Made by a program: the position numbers and the translations under genes. The notes under the pieces are model-generated. The model did no database searches, was not told where the DNA came from, and was given only the letters and a program-made list of their open reading frames with translations. This document shows positions 14,504 to 22,582 of a stretch of 47,493 bases of DNA, one piece after another (position 1 is the first letter of the stretch; the number at the start of each line of letters is the position of its first letter). The DNA comes from JBHGYD01 sp041920415 (lineage in GTDB: Bacteria; Bacillota; Bacilli; Bacillales; Anoxybacillaceae), in contig JBHGYD010000041.1 of NCBI GenBank assembly GCA_041920415.1, forward strand, positions 1 through 47,493, in the 5' to 3' direction.

Positions 14504-15451
14504 ATGCACTATATTCTAAGGAGATTTTCAACAACATTTATGTTGGGAGCGATTTTTCTTATAGGTTCAGCTTTATTAAATGCGGTCAATCAGGTTTATT
14601 ATGCGAAATATGTACAGGAAATTAGCCCTTTTACTTTTACATTTATCAGCTTTTTTGTAACTTCTATTACGTTTCATGTTATTGGCTTGTTTTCAAAGAA
14701 CGAGAAAAACTCCATCAGGCGCTTAAGTTTAAAAGATCGAATCAATTTTATCATTCTAAATATATGTACTGCTATTATATTTGGTTGTTTTTACTTTGCA
14801 TTAAAATATGTTGAACCGGCTGTTGTTAGTGCTATTGAGATTGGTGTAGGTCCTTTATTAGCGCTTTTCATTGGTAAATGGTTATATCCGCAACATACAA
14901 CATCTAGAATAGACTTTTTAATAGGTATAGGGATTTTAATAGGGAGTATTCTCTTGTTTTGGGCATCTCTTACGGGGCGCTCAGGTATTGAGATGATTTC
15001 CATTGGTTTAACGGTGAAAGGCTTACTTGCCTCCACGATTAGTGGAATAGGAGCTGTTTTGGCAGCCATTTATTCAAAAAGACTAAGCGATTCAGGATGG
15101 AGTTCAACACAAATTTTAGCACATCGATTTTATGCGATTATTCCAATTACAGCAATCCTCGCTCTAAACCAAGACTCCTTGTATTTAACGGTTTCAGAAA
15201 ATTGGAAATGGATTCTTTTTATAACTATAGCGGGTGTCATTTTACCTTTATATATGCTTCAAATAGGGATCCGGTTTTGCAATCCATTTTTTGTCATGAT
15301 TACGACAACACTTGTTCCTGTTTTTACTTTTATTTTTCAATTATTTGACCCCCGCATTAAGTGGTCAAATACATCATTAGCAGGTATTGTTCTCATTTTA
15401 TTTTTTGCTCTACTAAGTGTTATTAATAATACGAAAAGAGAGGTGCTGTAA
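14504..15451 (+). CDS. EamA-family (DMT) transporter
   Basis: 315-residue protein with about ten membrane helices arranged as two EamA repeats (about 12-145 and 165-305), the drug/metabolite transporter fold. KYVEPAVVSAIEIGVGPLLA is the typical end of the first repeat. Start taken at 14504 because GGGGAGTGGAG lies immediately upstream; an in-frame ATG at 14477 has no ribosome site. Its stop codon directly abuts the next ATG, so it is translationally coupled to the RhtB exporter. Substrate unknown. Confidence 0.87.
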   Translation: MHYILRRFSTTFMLGAIFLIGSALLNAVNQVYYAKYVQEISPFTFTFISFFVTSITFHVIGLFSKNEKNSIRRLSLKDRINFIILNICTAIIFGCFYFALKYVEPAVVSAIEIGVGPLLALFIGKWLYPQHTTSRIDFLIGIGILIGSILLFWASLTGRSGIEMISIGLTVKGLLASTISGIGAVLAAIYSKRLSDSGWSSTQILAHRFYAIIPITAILALNQDSLYLTVSENWKWILFITIAGVILPLYMLQIGIRFCNPFFVMITTTLVPVFTFIFQLFDPRIKWSNTSLAGIVLILFFALLSVINNTKREVL

Positions 15452-16057
15452 ATGGATTTCACACTAGTCATGTCCTTTTTAGGAGTGGCGGTATTGCTGA
15501 CGTTGATGCCGGGTCCGGACATTCTGTTTGTGATTGCCCAAAGCATTTCACAGGACAAAAAAGCGGGGATCGCAACGGCGCTGGGGCTTTGTTCAGGGCT
15601 TATTGTCCATATCACGGCTGCAACGCTTGGTGTTTCGGCGGTTATCTATCAATCCGCTTTGGCTTTTGCGGTAGTGAAATATGCCGGCGCTGCTTATTTG
15701 TTATATTTAGCGTGGCAATCATTTAAAGAAAAAGAGGTTGGCTTTATTATAAACAATCACAAACCGTTAGAGTATAAATCATTGTACAAAAAAGGAATTC
15801 TTATGAATCTCCTTAATCCCAAGGTATCATTATTTTTTCTTGCATTGCTTCCTCAATTTGTAAATAAATCAATGGGACATATCACGTTGCAGATGTTCAT
15901 TTTAGGAGTTGTTTTTCTAATTCAAGCGTTAGTGATTTTTATCGCTGTCAGCGTGTTTTCTGAGAAATTACGCCATTTCTTATCAAAGAGAATGAACATT
16001 ATCAAAGGTTCGCTGTTAGCGCTTATTGGGATACAGATTGCTGTTAGTGAAAAGTAA
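15452..16057 (+). CDS. RhtB/LysE-family threonine/homoserine-type exporter
   Basis: 201 residues, about six membrane segments. Signature LTLMPGPDILFVIAQSI at about 17-33 and KGILMNLLNPKVSLFFLALLP at about 112-132 place it in the RhtB branch of the LysE superfamily. It starts at the base after the EamA stop codon and uses GAGAGG inside that gene as ribosome site. Base composition around 15480-15720 is more GC-rich than in the preceding gene. The pair may export amino acids or metabolites together. Confidence 0.88.
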   Translation: MDFTLVMSFLGVAVLLTLMPGPDILFVIAQSISQDKKAGIATALGLCSGLIVHITAATLGVSAVIYQSALAFAVVKYAGAAYLLYLAWQSFKEKEVGFIINNHKPLEYKSLYKKGILMNLLNPKVSLFFLALLPQFVNKSMGHITLQMFILGVVFLIQALVIFIAVSVFSEKLRHFLSKRMNIIKGSLLALIGIQIAVSEK

Positions 16058-16312
16058 ATGAATAGAGTGTTGATCTTTATAAAAAGTTTTTTGTCATTAT
16101 CAATAGGAATATTTAATATATACATCGAATCATTAAACAACTAGTTTGAAACATCGTTTTGCGATTTGAATCGTCTGTTCTATATTGAGGGTGTAAAATG
16201 AAATGGTTTTTTGTAAGTGCTGAGCGAACATAAAGGGATAACATACGGAACATTTTGTAGTTGCGTATAAGGTGGTTTTTAGACGATTAAAAGTAACGTA
16301 GGAGTGATAAAG

Positions 16313-16768
16313 ATGGATGAACAAGAAATTCACAAAAAATATTACAAATATTACAAGCAAATATTTGAGACATTTGAAAACGAACCTTATGCCCAGCACT
16401 TAGGAATTAAGCTAATAGAGCTAGGAGAGGGCACTGCGACTGCTGAGTTAGATGTGAAGGATTATATGTTGAATATTCATGGAACTGTACATGGAGCCAT
16501 TATATTTGCTTTAGCTGATTATGTCTTTGCGGCAGCATGTAATTCTTATGGAAAAACCTCATTTGGTTTGTCTACAACTGTGAATTTTATGGCTCCCGGC
16601 ATGAAGGGATCTCGCCTAAAAGCAATCGCTACAGAAGAGAAACGAAATTATCGTACGGCATGGTATAAAATTCGAGTAGAAAGTGATCAAAACCTTATAG
16701 CTACCATGGAGGCGTTGTGTTATCGCAAGGATCAATATTTTGTACCAGTAGAAAATGAGGGAAAATAA
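16313..16768 (+). CDS. PaaI-type hotdog thioesterase
   Basis: 151-residue hotdog-fold acyl-CoA thioesterase. NIHGTVHGAIIFALADYVFA (His60-Gly61 and Asp69) is the PaaI catalytic segment and SFGLSTTVNFMAP the following strand. The ATG at 16313 has GTAGGAG at proper distance; a GTG at 16304 overlaps that site. Length and motifs fit phenylacetate-type or general thioesterases. No paa genes are nearby, so the true substrate is open. Confidence 0.85.
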   Translation: MDEQEIHKKYYKYYKQIFETFENEPYAQHLGIKLIELGEGTATAELDVKDYMLNIHGTVHGAIIFALADYVFAAACNSYGKTSFGLSTTVNFMAPGMKGSRLKAIATEEKRNYRTAWYKIRVESDQNLIATMEALCYRKDQYFVPVENEGK

Positions 16769-16911
16769 CAGATATATAATTGGTAGATTATTGATTTTAA
16801 CCATTAATTACGTTTAATGTTCCGAAAGTACTTAGTATTTTCGATAGGAAACCAGTTTTGCGAATAAGTCGGGCAGAAAAGATGAAAAAAGATAATACTA
16901 ACACAGAATTT

Positions 16912-16944
16912 TTGACAAGATTCTGGTAAGGGAAATGCTATAAT
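16912..16944 (+). promoter_or_regulatory. Extended -10 promoter of toxin mRNA
   Basis: TGCTATAAT (16936-16944) is a full extended -10. TTGACA lies at 16912-16917 but 21 bp away, so the -35 contact is probably poor. Expected RNA start is about 16951. Confidence 0.65.
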
Positions 16945-17014
16945 ACAATCAGCAATAGCAGAAGTTCAAGGGCGGTCGGCTTACCCCTATTTTCTTTTGA
17001 AAGGGGGTGAGCGT

Positions 17015-17104
17015 ATAACAGTATACGAATCCCTTTCTCTTATGATTTCTTTTGGGATGCTGGTGATAGCGATGCTGTCGTTTAATCATAAGAATAAAAA
17101 ATAG
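17015..17104 (+). CDS. Putative holin-like toxin peptide
   Basis: A 29-residue peptide, xTVYESLSLMISFGMLVIAM then LSFNHKNKK: one hydrophobic helix and a basic tail, typical of the small Bacillales holin-like toxin family. The ribosome site AAAGGGGG is spaced 7 nt from ATA (17015), exactly where relatives have ATG, so the start is either a rare AUA or lost by mutation. The frame can also be read from TTG at 16997 (35 residues, MKGGERI...), but no ribosome site precedes it. It is flanked by inverted repeats and a bidirectional terminator, consistent with antisense RNA control. Confidence 0.6.
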   Translation: MTVYESLSLMISFGMLVIAMLSFNHKNKK

Positions 17105-17145
17105 ACCTCCCTTGAACCGCGAATTCTAGGACGAGGTCTATTTTT
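17097..17145. terminator. Bidirectional terminator over the toxin stop codon
   Basis: Perfect 13-bp stem AAAAATAGACCTC (17097-17109) / GAGGTCTATTTTT (17133-17145), U-rich on both strands. The toxin stop TAG (17102-17104) lies inside the left arm. Confidence 0.85.
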
Positions 17146-17180
17146 CCAATAGGCCGACTCCTTTGAGTCTGCTATTGCAA

Positions 17181-17216
17181 AGACCGAAAGTGTTGCCGCA
17201 CTTTCGGTCTCTTTTT
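17181..17216 (+). terminator. Terminator downstream of toxin locus
   Basis: Twelve-bp stem AGACCGAAAGTG / CACTTTCGGTCT, loop TTGCCG, then CTTTTTATT. It would end a longer toxin transcript; on the minus strand it would be the 5' hairpin of the antisense RNA. Confidence 0.8.
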
Positions 17217-17305
17217 ATTATACGTTCTTTCTATGCGTATCATACCATATTCTTTAGTTAGAAAAAAGATGATTTACCATGATCTGTTTCTTTGTTTAGC
17301 CGTTT

Positions 17306-17770
17306 TTAACCACGCTTAATAAACAAAGGCAGTTCCGTATATCCCATTTCACGTACGTACACGAAAAGCTGCCCTTTATGATGGATTTCGTGGTCCATAG
17401 CGGATTGAAGAAATTGTGCGACAGAGAGTTGCGCTCCAAAGATTGCAGTTAGGTCAAGCATGCGATCGAAATCTTCTTCTGTAAGGGACTCTAACAAACT
17501 TTTTGTCTTTTCTGTATACATTTCTGCTAGTTTGCGAAGATCCGTTTCTGTTTCCTCTATTTTCTCCTTAAACAGCATTGGGTTTCCTTCTTTTGCGACT
17601 TTTGCAAATTTATAAAATGCAAAAAGAATATGAGTAACTAGGTCTTTTGCTGGCATGGATGTGGGCGTTGGCTTGTAGTCATAATGTTCTTTTTCAATTT
17701 TGTTAATGAGTTCGATAGTAACGCTGCGGTGGGTTAAAAAATATTGAACAAGCTGGTTTGTGCGGTTCAT
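17306..17770 (-). CDS. DinB-family protein
   Basis: 154-residue four-helix-bundle protein of the DinB/YfiT metal-binding superfamily. The His triad is visible: His47 (VTHILF), His127 and His131 in MDHEIHHKGQLFVYVRE. Relatives include thiol S-transferases and DNA-damage-induced proteins, but the actual reaction is not predictable. Strong ribosome site AAGGAGGAG. It is transcribed toward the toxin locus. Confidence 0.88.
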   Translation of the reverse strand: MNRTNQLVQYFLTHRSVTIELINKIEKEHYDYKPTPTSMPAKDLVTHILFAFYKFAKVAKEGNPMLFKEKIEETETDLRKLAEMYTEKTKSLLESLTEEDFDRMLDLTAIFGAQLSVAQFLQSAMDHEIHHKGQLFVYVREMGYTELPLFIKRG

Positions 17771-17942
17771 AGACCTACTCCTCCTTGAGAGAAATCAATA
17801 TCACCTCTATGTTACGATGAAAAATTGCTTTTTGCAAAAAATTGGTTTGAAACACATGCAAAGTGATTGAGACATCCTCGAACATTATGCATTATACTTT
17901 TTGCGACTATTGGTCATTGGCTAGACGCGTTATCTATAGCAC

Positions 17943-17985
17943 AAAAAAAGAGGAAGCTGTTCGCAGAACTTTTTGAACAGCTTCC
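17943..17985 (-). terminator. Terminator of the LTA synthase-family gene
   Basis: On the minus strand, perfect 11-bp stem GGAAGCTGTTC / GAACAGCTTCC followed by TCTTTTTTTG. Confidence 0.88.
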
Positions 17986-18010
17986 CCAAGTAGCTAAAAA
18001 ATGGGGTTTA

Positions 18011-19954
18011 TTATTTCTCTTCATGATGATTGTAGTCGTATTTTGTACGATCCACTGGTTTGAATCCTTTCGGTGTGTAAAAGCGCAGTAAGTCTTCATA
18101 TACGACTTTATCGGAAAGGCTTAGTTTGGTTCGTACGATTTGTTCGTCGCGCTTAATTTCGTCATTTTTCTCAATTGGATTGCCGGTCTTTGAATCATAG
18201 TACTTTCCGTTGATAGCGGTAACGGTTGGGGTGACAAAATCCCCATTGCGAAACGCGACGATTTGTTGGTGTTCTGGTGACAAGAGGTCTGTACCAAATT
18301 GGATATAGTTTTTCGTGTCAATTCCTAATAAGTGGAGAAGGGTTGGCAGAACATCGATTTCTCCGCCATATTGATGCATAATTCCACCTTTGACACCAGG
18401 AACACGAATGAATAATGGTACGCGTTGTAATTGGGCGTGTTCAAACGGCGTGATTTCTTTTCCGATAATTTGTGCCATCGCTTCATTATGATTTTCAGAA
18501 ATTCCATAATGGTCGCCATATAAAATGATGATCGAACGATCATATAAACCAGATTGTTTTAAATAATCGAAGAACTCTTTGACAGCCTCATCTAAGTAAC
18601 GCGCTGTTTGGAAGTAACGGTCTACAGACGCATCACCGGTATTAGCTGGTTCAATCGTTGCATCTTCCTCATCGATTAGATAAGGGAAATGGTTCGATAA
18701 GGTAATAAACTTCACATAAAAAGGTTCCTTTAACGTTTCTAACAATGGAATCGATTCTCTAAAGAACGGTTTGTCCTTCAAACCGTAGTTTAAAACATCT
18801 TTATCATTCATATCATAGTAACTTGCATCAAAGAAGTGGTCAAATCCAAAAGATTTATAGATTTCATTACGATTCCAGAATGTTTTATAGTTGCCGTGAA
18901 AGACGGCTGATGTATAGCCTTGTTGTCCTAAAATGGCTGGTGCTGCTTGATATGTGTTTTGCCCTTTTGTTGTAAATACCGATCCTTGTGGCAACCCAAA
19001 CAAGGAGTTTTCTAACATAAATTCAGCATCAGATGTTTTTCCTTGCCCTGTTTGATGGAAGAAATTATCAAAGTAAAACGTATTTTTATCATGAGTTAAT
19101 GAATTTAAAAATGGTGTTACTTCTTGACCATTCAGCTTATAGTTAATCAAAAAGTTTTGGAACGATTCTAGATGAATATAGATGACGTTCATTCCTTTTC
19201 CTTTGCCAAAGTAAGCCGGATTCGGCTTTGCATACGTTGCTTGTACATGGTTCAGAACGGTCGTGACATCACTTTTATTAGCAAAGGCGCGTTGTGTTGA
19301 CGATTTCATACTTTGAACCGCGTCATAAATCACGTAGTTATACATTCCTAAATATTTGACAATATAGTTGCGGTCAAACGTTCTTGTTAATAACTGCGGA
19401 CGATCGATTTCCGCTAACGCTAAGTTGGTCACGAACATGAAGACAGCCGTTGCAAACACAAGATTTCTTTTATGACGTCCTAAAGAAACCGATTCTAATT
19501 TTGCGCGCTTTGCTACGACGAACGCAATTAAAATGACCGTGTCTACGAAATAGAGGAAGTCGTACCATTTTAATAATTCTAAAACGCTTCCGCCTAAGCT
19601 GCTGAAGTTGTTCGTTTGCGTCAAAGTTGGGAATGTAATAAAGTCACTAAAGAATCGGTAATACACGATATTGGCATACAAGATAAATGATAGAATAAAG
19701 TCCATAACTATCAGCCAAATATAAATCCTTCTCCCTTTAGCCAATAAAGCTAAACCGAAGAAGAAAATGGCCGAGCTAACCGGGTTAATGAATAACAAGA
19801 ACTTTTGCATAGAGTTACTAATCCCTAAGTTGAACTCAATTCGGTAGGCTGCGTATGTTTTCATCCAAAATAAAAACACAGCAACAATGAAAAAACGGAG
19901 ATGTGGACTAAAAACATTTTGGTACGTTTCTATTAATTTTTTTATCCCCTTCAT
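18011..19954 (-). CDS. LTA synthase-family glycerol phosphate transferase
   Basis: 647-residue membrane sulfatase-fold enzyme that polymerises or primes glycerol phosphate of lipoteichoic acid, using phosphatidylglycerol outside the cell. Five N-terminal membrane segments (to about residue 180) precede the extracellular catalytic domain, with Glu263 (HLESFQ), nucleophile Thr307 (GQGKTSDAEF) and Asp481-His482 (LYGDHYG), matching the S. aureus LtaS E255/T300/D475/H476 set. AFA at 223-225 is a possible signal peptidase site. Bacillus has several paralogues (LtaS, YfnI, YqgS, YvgJ), so the exact orthologue is left open. Ribosome site GGGGTGAG. Confidence 0.93.
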   Translation of the reverse strand: MKGIKKLIETYQNVFSPHLRFFIVAVFLFWMKTYAAYRIEFNLGISNSMQKFLLFINPVSSAIFFFGLALLAKGRRIYIWLIVMDFILSFILYANIVYYRFFSDFITFPTLTQTNNFSSLGGSVLELLKWYDFLYFVDTVILIAFVVAKRAKLESVSLGRHKRNLVFATAVFMFVTNLALAEIDRPQLLTRTFDRNYIVKYLGMYNYVIYDAVQSMKSSTQRAFANKSDVTTVLNHVQATYAKPNPAYFGKGKGMNVIYIHLESFQNFLINYKLNGQEVTPFLNSLTHDKNTFYFDNFFHQTGQGKTSDAEFMLENSLFGLPQGSVFTTKGQNTYQAAPAILGQQGYTSAVFHGNYKTFWNRNEIYKSFGFDHFFDASYYDMNDKDVLNYGLKDKPFFRESIPLLETLKEPFYVKFITLSNHFPYLIDEEDATIEPANTGDASVDRYFQTARYLDEAVKEFFDYLKQSGLYDRSIIILYGDHYGISENHNEAMAQIIGKEITPFEHAQLQRVPLFIRVPGVKGGIMHQYGGEIDVLPTLLHLLGIDTKNYIQFGTDLLSPEHQQIVAFRNGDFVTPTVTAINGKYYDSKTGNPIEKNDEIKRDEQIVRTKLSLSDKVVYEDLLRFYTPKGFKPVDRTKYDYNHHEEK

Positions 19955-20304
19955 TTTCCAAACTCACCCCTATTTTTATCATTCTAGTATTTTGGGCTCT
20001 TCAAAAAAATATTGAACCGTTATCGTATTTATGACAAAAATTGACTGATTTGCTCGTTGTGATTGGACAGATGCAACAAGACTGGAAATTACGTGATGTT
20101 TATAGTTTTGAACATGTTTGTCCAACGATTATGTTTATATAAAAATTGTAATTGAAAATTCCCCATGTCAAGTAGCATAATATATAATTTAGCTTTAAGT
20201 CAAATCAATAATATGATTTTCCATAAAAAAGAAAAAGTGAACAAAAATGTTGCAACACAATAAGAAAGAGGTTTAAAAGGGATCAGCTTTCACAGATTTT
20301 TTCA
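19955..20304. other. Intergenic between divergent lta-type gene and arsR
   Basis: About 350 bp of AT-rich sequence without a supported ORF or strong hairpin; it holds the leader of the minus-strand gene and upstream sequence of arsR. Confidence 0.5.
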
Positions 20305-20336
20305 TTGACGCCTTTATATAAGTAATTTATTATATA
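20305..20336 (+). promoter_or_regulatory. arsRBC promoter with overlapping inverted repeat
   Basis: TTGACG at 20305-20310 and TATTAT at 20328-20333, 17 bp apart. TATATAA (20315-20321) and TTATATA (20330-20336) form an inverted repeat over the promoter, a plausible ArsR operator. Confidence 0.6.
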
Positions 20337-20390
20337 ATTGTTTGCTAATATATTAGGTGGTTGAACGTGTGTATAATGATGGAGGTGTGA

Positions 20391-20729
20391 ATGGTGAGTG
20401 GTCATGTTGAACAAATTGCGACCGTGTTGAAATTGCTTGGGGATAAAACGAGATTAACAATGATGCGGGTGTTGCTTCATCATGATTGTTGTGTATGTGA
20501 ATTTGTAGAGATGTTTCAAATGAGTCAACCGGCAATTAGCCAACATCTTCGTAAATTAAAAGATGCAGGGCTTGTGAAAGAAACACGGCAAAGGCAGTGG
20601 ATGATCTATTCTATTCATAAGGAGCATGAATTTTATTCACTCATCGAGGATATTTTGATGCACGTTCCTGATCAAACAGAGAAGCTCACCATGTTAGAGC
20701 AAAAAGGATTACGTATTTTATGCAACTAG
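20391..20729 (+). CDS. arsR: Arsenic-responsive repressor ArsR
   Basis: 112-residue ArsR/SmtB winged-helix repressor that leaves DNA on binding As(III). The helix-turn-helix is MSQPAISQHLRKLKDAGLVK (about 45-65). The metal site CCVC (Cys33, 34, 36) lies before it, as in plasmid-type ArsR. It begins 13 bp before arsB in a co-directional arsR-arsB-arsC operon and is preceded by a promoter with a palindrome. Ribosome site GGAGGTG. Confidence 0.93.
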   Translation: MVSGHVEQIATVLKLLGDKTRLTMMRVLLHHDCCVCEFVEMFQMSQPAISQHLRKLKDAGLVKETRQRQWMIYSIHKEHEFYSLIEDILMHVPDQTEKLTMLEQKGLRILCN

Positions 20730-20741
20730 TGAGGTGGTATT

Positions 20742-22040
20742 TTGGCTTCGGTTGTTTTCGCAGCATTGATTTTCTTAGTTACATTAATTCTTGTCATTTG
20801 GCAACCGAAAAACATATCGATTGGTTGGTCTGCTTGCGGCGGAGCGCTTCTTGCTCTTTTTGCCGGGGTTGTCGATGTTCATGACGTTATCGATGTAACG
20901 GGCATTGTCTGGAATGCGACGCTTACATTTATTGCTCTTATTATTATTTCGCTAATTCTCGATGAAATCGGCTTTTTTGAATGGGCAGCGTTACATATGG
21001 CGCGCGCAGCTGGCGGCAGCGGAATCAAGATGTTTTTCTATATTATGATTCTTGGGGCGATTGTTGCTGCGTTTTTCGCCAATGACGGGGCAGCTCTTAT
21101 TTTAACACCGATTGTATTAGCGATGGTGCGTGCATTAAAGTTTCAAGACGCGATGGTGTTGCCGTTTATTATGGCCAGCGGATTCATTGCTGATACGACA
21201 TCGTTACCACTTGTCGTCAGCAACCTTGTTAATATCGTTTCAGCGGATTTTTTCCATATTAGTTTTGGAGAATATGCTTCACGGATGATTGTACCTAACT
21301 TGTTTTCGCTCTCTGCAAGCATGTTTGTTTTATATGTATTCTTTAAAAAACAAATTCCGACAAAGTATGATTTGGAACAATTGAAAAAGCCGAAAGAAGC
21401 GATTAAAGACGAGCTGATGTTTCAATTGTCATGGATTGTGTTAGGAATTTTATTAGTAGGGTATTTTATTAGTGAATTTTTTGAAATTCCTGTGTCGTTC
21501 GTTGCTGGAACAGTAGCGATTTTGTTTTTGTTTATTGGGCGAAAAAGTCCTGCCGTTCACACAAAACAAATATTGAAAGAGGCACCATGGGCCATTGTTT
21601 TTTTCTCGATTGGGATGTATGTCGTCGTGTATGGATTGCGTAACGTTGGTTTGACGACGGTGCTTTCCGATGTGATCCAAATAGCGGCAAATCATGGTTT
21701 ATGTGCCGGAACGATGGCAATGGGGTTTATTGCTGCGTTTTTATCTTCGGTCATGAATAACTTGCCGACAGTGATGGTTGATGCGTTAGCGATTGCTGCT
21801 ACGAATACAACAGGAATGATTCGTGAAGGGCTTATTTATGCGAATGTCATCGGTTCGGATTTAGGACCGAAAATTACTCCGATTGGCTCGTTAGCGACAT
21901 TATTATGGCTTCATGTTCTTTCAACAAAAGGCGTCAAAGTTTCGTGGGGAACGTATTTAAAAAATGGAATTATTTTAACGCTTCCAACCTTGTTGATCAC
22001 CCTTGCTGGCTTGTATATATGGTTACTTATTACTTCGTAA
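20742..22040 (+). CDS. arsB: Arsenite efflux permease ArsB
   Basis: 432-residue polytopic membrane protein with about twelve helices that exports arsenite. DVTGIVWNATLTFIALIIIS, ILDEIGFFEWAALHMARAAG and FFANDGAALILTPIVLAMVR are characteristic ArsB segments; GSDLGPKITPIGSLATLLWL lies near the C-terminus. It starts with TTG at 20742 after GAGGTGG. It belongs to the ArsB rather than the Acr3 family. No arsA ATPase is present, so transport should be driven by the membrane potential. Confidence 0.95.
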   Translation: MASVVFAALIFLVTLILVIWQPKNISIGWSACGGALLALFAGVVDVHDVIDVTGIVWNATLTFIALIIISLILDEIGFFEWAALHMARAAGGSGIKMFFYIMILGAIVAAFFANDGAALILTPIVLAMVRALKFQDAMVLPFIMASGFIADTTSLPLVVSNLVNIVSADFFHISFGEYASRMIVPNLFSLSASMFVLYVFFKKQIPTKYDLEQLKKPKEAIKDELMFQLSWIVLGILLVGYFISEFFEIPVSFVAGTVAILFLFIGRKSPAVHTKQILKEAPWAIVFFSIGMYVVVYGLRNVGLTTVLSDVIQIAANHGLCAGTMAMGFIAAFLSSVMNNLPTVMVDALAIAATNTTGMIREGLIYANVIGSDLGPKITPIGSLATLLWLHVLSTKGVKVSWGTYLKNGIILTLPTLLITLAGLYIWLLITS

Positions 22041-22055
22041 GAGGAGATGAATGAG

Positions 22056-22475
22056 ATGGTCAAAAAAACAATCTACTTTTTATGCACAGGCAACTCATGC
22101 CGCAGCCAAATGGCGGAAGGATGGGCAAAAAAATATTTAGGTGACGAGTGGGACGTGTATAGTGCTGGGATTGAAGCACATGGATTAAACCCAAAAGCGG
22201 TAAAGGCAATGGCCGAGGTCGGCATCGACATTTCGAATCAAACGTCCGATGTCATTGATCTCGAGATTTTAAATAAGGCGAACCTTGTCGTGACATTATG
22301 CGGTCATGCGGCCGATCATTGTCCAGTTACTCCTCCACATGTAAAACGTGTGCACTGGGGTTTTGATGACCCAGCGAAAGCGGAAGGAACAGAGGAAGAA
22401 AAATGGGCTGTCTTCCAACGTGTTCGCGATGAAATTGGCGAACGTATTAAGCGATTTGCGGAAACAGGAGAATAA
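22056..22475 (+). CDS. arsC: Arsenate reductase ArsC (thioredoxin-coupled)
   Basis: 139-residue arsenate reductase with low-molecular-weight phosphatase fold. The P-loop CTGNSCRS (Cys10-Cys15) and the redox pair Cys82/Cys89 (LCGHAADHCP) match the thioredoxin-dependent pI258 type. Arsenate is reduced to arsenite for ArsB to export. The ATG at 22056 is preferred over 22047 because GAGGAG (22041-22046) is at the right distance. Last gene of the operon, followed by a strong terminator. Confidence 0.95.
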   Translation: MVKKTIYFLCTGNSCRSQMAEGWAKKYLGDEWDVYSAGIEAHGLNPKAVKAMAEVGIDISNQTSDVIDLEILNKANLVVTLCGHAADHCPVTPPHVKRVHWGFDDPAKAEGTEEEKWAVFQRVRDEIGERIKRFAETGE

Positions 22476-22486
22476 CGAGTAATCGA

Positions 22487-22522
22487 AAGTGCCTAAAAGC
22501 ATAGTCTTTTAGGCGCTTTTTT
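22487..22522 (+). terminator. ars operon terminator
   Basis: Thirteen-bp stem AAGTGCCTAAAAG / CTTTTAGGCGCTT with one T-G pair, loop CATAGT, then TTTTTT. It is near-symmetric, so it may also serve the minus-strand GNAT gene. Confidence 0.88.
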
Positions 22523-22582
22523 ATCATCGACATACTTGGATGGGGGCAAATCGGGTTATAGGAGTCTTGAAGTGTTTGTCAC

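Larger units (their letters stand above)
16951..17145 (+). ncRNA. Toxin mRNA with long-range 5'-3' pairing (type I TA candidate)
   Basis: The predicted 5' end holds GCAATAGCAGA (16952-16962) and GTTCAAGGG (16964-16972). Their reverse complements TCTGCTATTGC and CCCTTGAAC lie at 17168-17178 and 17109-17117, nested in the right order for a 5'-3' closing stem if the RNA runs past 17145. The ribosome site AGGGGGT is itself opposite ACCCCT (16983-16988) in a local hairpin. Both are hallmarks of type I toxin mRNAs. Confidence 0.5.
17097..17222 (-). ncRNA. Candidate antisense RNA of the toxin locus
   Basis: On the minus strand TATAAT lies at 17222-17217, and an extended -10 TGGTATGAT lies slightly upstream. 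A transcript from there would run leftward, carry GCAATAGCAGA...GTCGGC (same sense as the toxin mRNA head), and stop at the bidirectional terminator, overlapping the 3' end of the toxin mRNA. Confidence 0.4.

Noticed and set aside
17839..17880. Another sigma-W promoter (TGAAAC near 17850)
   Set aside because: No CGTA at the 16-bp spacing; only 2033 and 9122 satisfy the full motif.
20391..22475. arsRBC as a mobile arsenic island
   Set aside because: No integrase, IS or direct repeats flank it, and base composition is like its neighbours; it is a normal three-gene ars operon.
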